A stretch of 6,414 bases of DNA from Desulfobacteraceae bacterium. Lineage in GTDB: Bacteria > Desulfobacterota > Desulfobacteria > Desulfobacterales > Desulfosarcinaceae. The notes under the pieces were generated by a model. It was not told where the DNA came from and ran no database searches. It saw only the letters and a list, made by a program, of their open reading frames with translations. Below are positions 1 to 4,972 of this stretch, one piece after another. Numbering within the stretch: the first letter of the stretch is position 1; the number at the start of each line of letters is the position of its first letter. Where the stretch lies: NCBI GenBank assembly GCA_027031325.1, contig JALVRI010000146.1, positions 1-6,414 on the forward strand. The letters are read 5' to 3'. Both the position numbers and the translations under genes were made by a program.

Positions 1-300
1 CTTTTTGGGGACACCTGCCGGCAGGTCAACCTCGATGGTAATCCTGTCTACCAAATGGGTCTTGGGGTCGGTGGTATAGTTCAAGCGCATCCTCAAATCG
101 CGGGTATCGACCTGCCTGCTTTTCAGAAACGAGGCGACGAAAATCCCAGCGCAGGTGCCGATTGATGCCAGGAAAAGAGTATAGGGGGCAGGTGCCGATC
201 CATCTCCTCCATCGGCTTTAGCCTGATCGGTTGCAATCACAAAACCATCTGTCAAGGCTTCGACCCTTTTGCCTCCCGGAAAACGAATCTCCATTTGCAT
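1..300 (-). CDS. OsmC family protein (peroxiredoxin-like), 3' end beyond window
   Basis: One hundred codons read leftward from an ATG at 300-298 and stay open to the window edge. The start is set by a perfect AAGGAGG at 315-309, 8 bases upstream. The product begins MQMEIRFPGGKRVEAL and contains a GG-x-G-SAPAPY segment, then LFLASIGTCAGIFVASFLK (residues 42-60). This is the hallmark of small OsmC/YhfA-like proteins (about 135-140 residues). Cys50 matches the first of the two redox cysteines with which OsmC proteins reduce organic hydroperoxides; the second would lie beyond the window, so catalytic competence cannot be checked. No signal peptide is seen, so it should be cytoplasmic. It is divergent from the DUF294 gene across a 394-base gap. 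Family assignment is firm; substrate is unknown. Confidence 0.9.
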   Translation of the reverse strand, partial: MQMEIRFPGGKRVEALTDGFVIATDQAKADGGDGSAPAPYTLFLASIGTCAGIFVASFLKSRQVDTRDLRMRLNYTTDPKTHLVDRITIEVDLPAGVPKK

Positions 301-400
301 AAGCTCAGCCTCCTTGCCAGTTAAGCGTAATGGTTGGTTCGGGCGGTTTGCCCTCTATCAACTTCCCACATTTGTCACCCGGGCCTGCCGGAGCCGGTAA

Positions 401-429
401 TTGGCGGCGACTATCGTATAAACAATAAT
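401..429 (+). promoter_or_regulatory. Possible sigma-70-type promoter for DUF294 gene
   Basis: TTGGCG at 401-406 (4 of 6 to TTGACA) is followed by a 17-base spacer and AATAAT at 424-429 (5 of 6 to TATAAT), inside the most AT-rich part of the intergenic region. Transcription would begin near 436 and leave a leader of about 260 bases before the preferred start at 695. Such matches occur by chance, so this is only a candidate. Confidence 0.35.
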
Positions 430-684
430 AATCTCACCAATCAAGCGGATTCTTATCCTTGAAGATCCCGGATTATGCATCCATCTGGTTCGGCGAAGAT
501 GCGAGGCCAAGGCGGGGGCGGAAACAAATACATGCTGATTCTGGAAAATAACTTTCTTGAGGCATTTGATGTGCATAGTTAGGGATGATAAGATGGCTGT
601 CAAGGATGGGATTGACATACATCAAGCCCTGAAGCTATGTTGCCAGGAGTGTAGGCAAAAGCCCTTTGTTGCGTCATCCTTGAT

Positions 685-690
685 GGAGGT
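685..690 (+). promoter_or_regulatory. Ribosome binding site that decides the DUF294 gene start
   Basis: GGAGGT lies 4 bases before ATG 695. Spacing is tight, but this is the only strong Shine-Dalgarno among the in-frame candidates (TTG 557, ATG 569, ATG 593, ATG 683, ATG 695). ATG 593 is preceded only by a weak AGGGAT. The choice of 695 is also supported by the protein: it places the start just before the first cNMP-like domain, where the second copy's linker begins. Confidence 0.6.
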
Positions 691-694
691 GGTC

Positions 695-3019
695 ATGAAC
701 CACGAGATAGAAACCTACCTTGCATCTATGCCCCATTTTTCTTTTTTACCGAAAAACGAGATCAAGATGATTGCCGAAAGATCCACGGTGAAAAATTACA
801 CCAAAGGTATAACCCTTGCCGAGCAGGGTAAGACCAAGATCAATAACATCTACATCGTCAAAAAGGGGCAACTATCGGTCTACAACACGAAGATCAAGGG
901 TGCTCCACTTTGCGGTTATATCAAACAGGGGGAGGTGTTCGGTGGAATTACCCTGCTGATGAATGCAGGGATTTCCCTGCGCACGGTCAAAGTGGACGAT
1001 GATTCGGTCTTTTATCTCATTCCCAAGGATATCTTTCTTGATCTTTGCGCGCGCAACAAAGATTTTTACGAATATTTCCTGGAAAATTTCAGCAAGCATA
1101 TTTTTGACCCCTTTCTGACAGCCCTGATCGAATCCGGCCAAGCAAAGCTTTTCCTGGAGCAGATAGCTCCCTTCAATTTTCTTCCTGAACAGGAAATTGA
1201 AAAGGTCGCCCGAAGACTTTCCATGGTGCATTATCCAAAGGATACAGTCCTTTTCATCCAGGGAAGGTCCAGGGTCGGCTATCTGTATATTCTCCAGCAG
1301 GGAGCTGCTGAAAGGTATTACGAAGAGGGCGGTCGCAAGACAATGCGGGGAGTATTGGGAGAAGGAGATCTGTACGGCGGCATCTCAATGCTGCTAAATG
1401 ACGGCATATCGGTTCGAACCTTGCAGGTTACCGAGGATTCCTATTTTTACCTGCTTCCCAAGAAGGATTTTTTGAACCTTTGCGATCGCTTCCAGGCTTT
1501 TACCGAATTTTTCACCGACACCTTCGGTAAAAGAATGCTGGACAAGTCGTATGCTCAGATCATTGTGCGCAGCATGGAACCTAGCCGCGAAGTCATGCCG
1601 TTGTATAACCAGCAAGTGCTGCGCATATGTAACCGTAACCCGCTCAAAGTGGAACCGGGTATCACCATTCAGGAAGCAGCGCGCTTGATGCATGCCGAAA
1701 ACAGCAGCTACTTGATCATTGATGCCGGTGAAGGACATGAAGCCGGTATCGTGACCGAAAGTGACCTGACCCGCAAAGTTATTGCCACAGGTTACGATAT
1801 CAAGCGTCCGGTCATCAAGATAATGTCCCATCCATTGCATGCAGTCAATTCCAGGGCCTTGGTAATGGAGGCCCTGATGGCGATGATGAAGCACAACATA
1901 AAACACTTGGCGGTAACTGATCCGGAAGGCAAGATCGTGGGTGTGTTTTCACACCGCGAAATGCTGATGGCCCAGGGGCAGTCTCCGGTAGTGATGCTGA
2001 AGGAAATTTCGGCAGCCGAAAACCCGGAAGAGCTTGCAGCCCAGTATAAACGGCTCCCAGCCATTGTAAGCGGTTTGATTCGCAACGGCGCATACGCCCG
2101 GAATATCAACCACTTGATAACTGCCGTCTCTGATGCCATTCTGAGAAAGCTGCTACACCTGGTTTTGGACCGGATCGATCCCCCCCCGGTCGGATTTGCC
2201 TTTATGATCATGGGCAGTGAAGGTCGCGGAGAACAAACCCTGAAAACCGATCAGGACAATGCCATTGTCTTTGCCGACAGCGACCTGCCTGCCGATGAAG
2301 TCAGGTCTTACTTTCTGAAGCTTGGCGGGACAGTATGCGACTGGCTGAATATGGTCGGTTACCATTATTGCCAAGGCAAGGTAATGGCAAACAATCCAAA
2401 GTGGTGCCAGCCGTTGTCCGTGTGGAAGCAATACTTTTCTGATTGGATCCACGCCGCTGAGGCCGAAGATTTGCTCCAGGCTAGTATCTTTTTCGATTTC
2501 AGAGCCGGCTTTGGACACCAGGAACTGGTGGAAGAACTAAGATCCCACCTGTTCGGAGCGGTAAGCAACTGGAGCGGCTTCTTGCGCCATTTGACCGAAA
2601 ATGCCCTCCATTTTAAGCCTCCCCTCGGTTTTTTCAGAAATTTCGTGGTCGAATCCAAGGGGGCTCATCGCAACAGTTTCGATATCAAGCAGGCCATGCA
2701 ACCGATCGTCGATTTTGCGCGTATCTATGCCCTCAAACACGGAGTGCGTCAAACCAACACCCTGGACAGGCTCTATCATCTTTTTCTGCAGGGAGCTCTC
2801 CAGAAAGAAGAATACGAAGAGCTGGATAAAGCCTACAGTTTTTTGATGCAATTGCGCCTGGTACGCCAGGCAAGCGCCATGCGTCAGGGCCAGGAACCCA
2901 ACAATTTCATAAACCCGAACCTTTTGACCAGGGTTGAACAGACCATGTTGAAAGAGATTTTCAAAAGGATTGAAAAATTCCAGGCCAAATTGAGCTTCGA
3001 GTTTATAGGTATAACCTGA
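695..3019 (+). CDS. Tandem cNMP-binding / CBS / DUF294 nucleotidyltransferase-domain signalling protein
   Basis: A 774-residue soluble protein. Domains in order: cNMP-binding-like fold (about 15-135), a second one (about 160-280), two CBS motifs (about 308-425), DUF294 putative nucleotidyltransferase (about 450-590) and DUF294_C (about 620-768). The nucleotidyltransferase signature is clear: GSEGRGEQTLKTDQDN at 507-522, with Gly507-Ser508 and Asp519/Asp521 in the positions that bind metal and nucleotide in the GlnD-like superfamily. The family motif VMANNPKWCQ (563-572) follows. Known relatives usually carry a single cNMP domain and are about 620-640 residues, so this one is enlarged by the duplicated domain. 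Both sensor domains have GG where cAMP receptors have GE, although the following Arg-Thr is kept (96-97, 241-242), so canonical cAMP binding is doubtful. The expected role is a small-molecule-gated nucleotidyl transfer; partner protein and ligand are unknown. An 8-C tract lies at 2180-2187. An upstream start would add up to 46 residues. Domain calls are firm; biological role is not. Confidence 0.93.
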   Translation: MNHEIETYLASMPHFSFLPKNEIKMIAERSTVKNYTKGITLAEQGKTKINNIYIVKKGQLSVYNTKIKGAPLCGYIKQGEVFGGITLLMNAGISLRTVKVDDDSVFYLIPKDIFLDLCARNKDFYEYFLENFSKHIFDPFLTALIESGQAKLFLEQIAPFNFLPEQEIEKVARRLSMVHYPKDTVLFIQGRSRVGYLYILQQGAAERYYEEGGRKTMRGVLGEGDLYGGISMLLNDGISVRTLQVTEDSYFYLLPKKDFLNLCDRFQAFTEFFTDTFGKRMLDKSYAQIIVRSMEPSREVMPLYNQQVLRICNRNPLKVEPGITIQEAARLMHAENSSYLIIDAGEGHEAGIVTESDLTRKVIATGYDIKRPVIKIMSHPLHAVNSRALVMEALMAMMKHNIKHLAVTDPEGKIVGVFSHREMLMAQGQSPVVMLKEISAAENPEELAAQYKRLPAIVSGLIRNGAYARNINHLITAVSDAILRKLLHLVLDRIDPPPVGFAFMIMGSEGRGEQTLKTDQDNAIVFADSDLPADEVRSYFLKLGGTVCDWLNMVGYHYCQGKVMANNPKWCQPLSVWKQYFSDWIHAAEAEDLLQASIFFDFRAGFGHQELVEELRSHLFGAVSNWSGFLRHLTENALHFKPPLGFFRNFVVESKGAHRNSFDIKQAMQPIVDFARIYALKHGVRQTNTLDRLYHLFLQGALQKEEYEELDKAYSFLMQLRLVRQASAMRQGQEPNNFINPNLLTRVEQTMLKEIFKRIEKFQAKLSFEFIGIT
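731..1543 (+). repeat. Internal duplication: two cNMP-like domains at 731-1108 and 1166-1543
   Basis: Residues 13-138 and 158-283 of the DUF294 protein align without a single gap at an offset of 145 residues. By hand count about 48 of 126 positions are identical (roughly 38%). The best-kept stretch is G-x-x-x-G-G-I-x-x-L-x-N-x-G-I-S-x-R-T (residues 79-97 and 224-242), followed by F-Y-L-x-P-K-x-x-F-L-x-L-C. The divergence shows the duplication is old rather than a recent copying event. Confidence 0.85.
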
Positions 3020-3029
3020 CCCGCTTCTT

Positions 3030-3050
3030 GGTTCCTGGCTTACCAGAGCC
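3030..3050. terminator. Bulged hairpin at convergent gene junction, possible bidirectional terminator
   Basis: GGTTC(C)TGG at 3030-3038 pairs with CCAGAGCC at 3043-3050 around a CTTA loop, giving 8 pairs with one G-T and one bulged C. It starts 11 bases after the DUF294 stop and spans the stop codon of the convergent phosphoesterase gene. Neither strand has a following T-run, so it is not a standard intrinsic terminator; position is the main argument. Confidence 0.25.
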
Positions 3051-3765
3051 TGTGCCCATGGGCCTCAGGAAGTCCGGCGGCTTTTATCTTCTCTACAACC
3101 CTGGCAATATCGTAGGTCAAACTGCGCAGGATCACTTTCTTGCCCCGTGTGTCCCAGATGACATACTTGGCGGTATTGGTCCCGTCACGTGGCTGGCCGA
3201 CGCTGCCGACATTGATTATATGCGAGACGCCGTCTTCGAGCAGAGTTTCTTCTTTTACGAGACGACTGCGCCGGACTTTTCGGCCGTCATAGCGAATAAG
3301 CAGAAGGTCATGGGTATGCCCCACGAAGCAGAGATTCTCTTCCATTTTATCCAGCGCCCGCCGGATGCGGTAATCCGAAGCCAGGAAAAGATAAGTCTTG
3401 ATTGATTGCAAGGGACAGCCATGTACGAACCTTGCATCGTGGAGCACGAGGCTAGGAGGTAAACTACGAAGAAAATTTTTTACCTCTTGTGAAAGGGTGG
3501 GGACAATTTTTTCCAGAGACTGGCGGGCCAGCCAATTGAACCAATTGAGGTGGAGCTTGTTGTGCAGTACCAATTCATGGTTGCCGGTGACAGCAGGAAT
3601 CCTGTTTGAGATGATAATTTCGACAACCCGGTTTGAATCAGGGCCGTAGCCTATGCAATCTCCAAGGCAGACAATTTGATCGGCGCCTGACTGCCCGGCA
3701 TCTGCAAGGACGGCCTTAAATGCTTCCAGGTTACCGTGAATATCTGAAATGACAGCTATTTTCAT
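3040..3765 (-). CDS. Calcineurin-like metallophosphoesterase, YfcE/MJ0936-like
   Basis: A 241-residue protein with every metal-binding motif of the class: SDIHGN (Asp8, His10), GDCIGYGPD (Asp36), GNHE (Asn62, His63), His115 in VHGCP and GHTH (His150, His152). The later NVGSVGQPRDG (186-195) is typical of the Metallophos_2 / YfcE-like branch, which hydrolyses phosphodiesters or phosphomonoesters with two divalent metals. The substrate cannot be read from sequence. I chose ATG 3765 because MKIAVISDIHGN is the usual N-terminus; a GTG at 3777 in the same frame would add MERS but lacks a spaced Shine-Dalgarno. No signal peptide or membrane segment is seen. It starts 15 bases after the prepilin peptidase stop and probably shares its transcript. 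It ends 20 bases from the convergent DUF294 gene. Confidence 0.92.
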   Translation of the reverse strand: MKIAVISDIHGNLEAFKAVLADAGQSGADQIVCLGDCIGYGPDSNRVVEIIISNRIPAVTGNHELVLHNKLHLNWFNWLARQSLEKIVPTLSQEVKNFLRSLPPSLVLHDARFVHGCPLQSIKTYLFLASDYRIRRALDKMEENLCFVGHTHDLLLIRYDGRKVRRSRLVKEETLLEDGVSHIINVGSVGQPRDGTNTAKYVIWDTRGKKVILRSLTYDIARVVEKIKAAGLPEAHGHRLW

Positions 3766-3780
3766 GCTGCGTTCCACTTC

Positions 3781-4551
3781 TCAGATTGCATTCAAATACC
3801 ATCTTATCAAAATGTCCCCACAAAAAATATAGGTAATGGCCCCTATGGCCAGGAAGGGGCCGAAAGGGACCGCCAGCTTCATGTTCTTGCCTGATTTCAG
3901 CATTACGATGATACCGACCAGGGTCCCGCTAGCCGAAGCGACAAAAACGGTGAAAAGCACCCCCTGCCATCCGGTAAAGGCCCCTATCATGGCCAAGAGC
4001 TTGATGTCGCCGCCACCCATGCCGTCCTTGCCCGTCAGTAACTTGTAAACCATGGCCACGGCCAGCAAACTGCCGCCGCCGACCGCTATGCCGGCCAGTG
4101 ATTTTTGCCAAGTCAGCTGATCGGTCAAAAAACTTGCCGCCAGTCCCACCAGGATTCCTGGCAAACTGATTGTGTCTGGAATAATCCGGTGATCTATATC
4201 GATGAAGGTGATGGCAAGTAAGCAGGAACAGAAAAAAAAGAAAAAGAGGCTTTCCAGTCGCCATCCATATCTTGTCCAAACGGCCAGGGCCAGCAGCCCT
4301 GACAGTAGTTCCACAAGTGGATAGCGAAAAGAAAACGGACTCTTACAGGCCCTGCATTTGCCGCCGAGCAGGATGTAACTCAGCAAGGGGATATTGTCGT
4401 AAAAACGGATCGGCGTGCCGCATTGGGGGCATCTCGAACCTGGGGTGACAAGCGATTGGCCCAAGGGGAGGCGGTAGATACAGACATTGAGAAAACTGCC
4501 GATGCACAAACCGATGATAAATATGCTTAGATGGGGCAAATAGGTAATCAT
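3781..4551 (-). CDS. pilD: Type IV prepilin peptidase / N-methyltransferase (A24 aspartic protease)
   Basis: A 256-residue polytopic inner-membrane protein that should cleave the short leader of type IV pilin or type II secretion pseudopilin precursors and methylate the new N-terminus. The N-terminal GSFLNVCIYRLP (18-29) and two zinc-type Cys pairs, CPQC (41-44) and CRAC (66-69), mark the bifunctional methylating form. The catalytic aspartates are Asp118 in FIDIDHRIIPD and Asp182 in GGGDIKLLA. Several hydrophobic segments are visible, including a run of five Phe (103-107). Length is normal for the family. The ATG at 4551 has GAGGA at 4565-4561, 9 bases upstream. No pilin or secretion genes are present in the window, so whether it serves pili or type II secretion (PilD versus GspO) is open. 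Confidence 0.95.
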   Translation of the reverse strand: MITYLPHLSIFIIGLCIGSFLNVCIYRLPLGQSLVTPGSRCPQCGTPIRFYDNIPLLSYILLGGKCRACKSPFSFRYPLVELLSGLLALAVWTRYGWRLESLFFFFFCSCLLAITFIDIDHRIIPDTISLPGILVGLAASFLTDQLTWQKSLAGIAVGGGSLLAVAMVYKLLTGKDGMGGGDIKLLAMIGAFTGWQGVLFTVFVASASGTLVGIIVMLKSGKNMKLAVPFGPFLAIGAITYIFCGDILIRWYLNAI

Positions 4552-4757
4552 TGAATTTAGTCCTCAGCCGTGGCTGCCGCGATTGAACGGGAAACAGTAA
4601 CTTGCAGGGCTGCCCGTAACGATATGGCCTGAATGGGTTTTAGATGGTTTTTGCAGAAAAATCAAGCAGGTTGGACAACGTGGCTTGGCCATCGGCAATT
4701 GGCGGCCTCTGCCGTCAGGTGGCCCTGATTTGCGGCTGAAACTTTCCGGGCGACTTT

Positions 4758-4787
4758 TTTAAAAAGCGTCAAGATATATATTGTCAA
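4758..4787 (-). promoter_or_regulatory. Possible divergent promoter for the prepilin peptidase operon
   Basis: On the minus strand a perfect TTGACA (4787-4782) is followed by an 18-base spacer and TTTAAA (4763-4758, 4 of 6 to TATAAT). It overlaps the -35 of the lon promoter on the opposite strand. The -10 is weak and the resulting leader would be about 200 bases, so this is a candidate only. Confidence 0.3.
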
Positions 4788-4790
4788 GAT
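4768..4790 (+). repeat. GTCAAGAT direct repeat spanning the lon -35 region
   Basis: GTCAAGAT occurs at 4768-4775 and 4783-4790, 15 bases apart start to start, separated by the AT-rich ATATATT. The second copy overlaps the lon -35 hexamer. Head-to-tail sites at this position could bind a regulator, but an 8-base repeat inside AT-rich DNA may also be chance. Confidence 0.45.
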
Positions 4791-4808
4791 TAGAGGCTGT
4801 TTTATAAT
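4781..4808 (+). promoter_or_regulatory. lon promoter, sigma-70 type
   Basis: TTGTCA (4781-4786, 5 of 6) and a perfect TATAAT (4803-4808) are separated by 16 bases, with AT-rich DNA immediately upstream that could act as an UP element. Initiation would be near 4815. This is the best promoter match in the window. No sigma-32-type or CIRCE element is seen, so expression from this site would not be heat-shock specific by itself. Confidence 0.7.
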
Positions 4809-4827
4809 ATGATGGCGTTTTCCGGCT

Positions 4828-4843
4828 AAACCGGCACCGGTTT
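4828..4843. promoter_or_regulatory. Inverted repeat in the early lon leader (possible operator or RNA hairpin)
   Basis: AAACCGG-CA-CCGGTTT is a perfect 7-base inverted repeat with a 2-base centre, lying about 13-29 bases after the predicted lon transcription start. A third CCGG sits at 4822-4825. As DNA it has the size and position of a repressor site. As RNA the 2-base loop is too small without opening a base pair, which favours the DNA-site reading. Confidence 0.5.
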
Positions 4844-4972
4844 GCAGTGGAAGCGGAAAGAGGGGGCCGTTACTGCTTGCCACGGGGCACGCCGGGGATA
4901 ATGATTCTTGGACAAATACCCCTGAAGGTTAATTGCGCTGGTGCAAGTAACCGGATCTTTACTGGAGCGAAA

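Larger units (their letters stand above)
301..694. other. Divergent intergenic region between OsmC-family and DUF294 genes
   Basis: This stretch has no gene I can defend. It holds the OsmC Shine-Dalgarno (309-315), a GGGC/GCCC short stem in the OsmC leader (341-353), a TGCCGG-AG-CCGGTA inverted repeat with one G-T pair (386-399), an AT-rich section (411-433) with a possible plus-strand promoter, and the plus-strand leader of the DUF294 gene. On the minus strand a weak match TTGGTG, 16 bases, TACGAT around 413-440 could serve the OsmC gene. The frame of the DUF294 gene is open back to TTG 557, so part of 557-694 could be coding if an upstream start is used. Confidence 0.5.
4552..4972. other. 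Divergent regulatory region between prepilin peptidase and lon
   Basis: No gene is supported in these 421 bases. Signals are concentrated at 4750-4850: the AT-rich near-palindrome CTTTTTTAAAAAG (4754-4766), a GTCAAGAT direct repeat, the lon promoter and a leader inverted repeat. The part nearest the prepilin peptidase (4552-4750) is GC-richer, with several short GGCC/CGGC stems but no riboswitch or tRNA I recognise. The lon leader would be roughly 158 bases long. Confidence 0.6.

Noticed and set aside
399..408. AATTGGCGGC shared by both intergenic regions (also at about 4697-4706)
   Set aside because: A 10-base match is expected by chance several times in a window of this size, and the flanks differ.
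358..618. Minus-strand open frame of 86 codons in the OsmC/DUF294 intergenic region
   Set aside because: No Shine-Dalgarno, no recognisable domain, and it overlaps promoter-like sequence and the leader of the DUF294 gene. Its composition looks like translated noncoding DNA.
3054..3063. Perfect palindrome GCCCATGGGC near the phosphoesterase 3' end
   Set aside because: It lies inside the coding sequence, has no loop or T-run and does not extend; likely a codon coincidence.
4232..4245. A8-G-A5 tract in the prepilin peptidase gene as a slippage site
   Set aside because: It encodes five Phe in a membrane segment, where TTT/TTC runs are expected; nothing suggests frame switching.
4633..4731. Short plus-strand frame starting MGFRWFLQKNQ
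   Set aside because: Only about 31 residues, no Shine-Dalgarno and no coding signal.
4662..4883. Minus-strand open frame of 73 codons between prepilin peptidase and lon
   Set aside because: It runs straight across the lon promoter and leader repeat, has no ribosome site and resembles no family. Chance frame.
4881..4945. TPP-riboswitch-like letters (TACCCCTGAAGGTTAAT) in the lon leader
   Set aside because: The essential CTGAGA pyrimidine-sensor element and the rest of the fold are missing; lon is not a thiamin gene.
4740..4972. Heat-shock control of lon (sigma-32 promoter or CIRCE)
   Set aside because: I looked for CTTGAAA with a CCCCAT-type -10 and for TTAGCACTC with its GAGTGCTAA partner; neither is present with correct spacing. 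The visible promoter is sigma-70-like.
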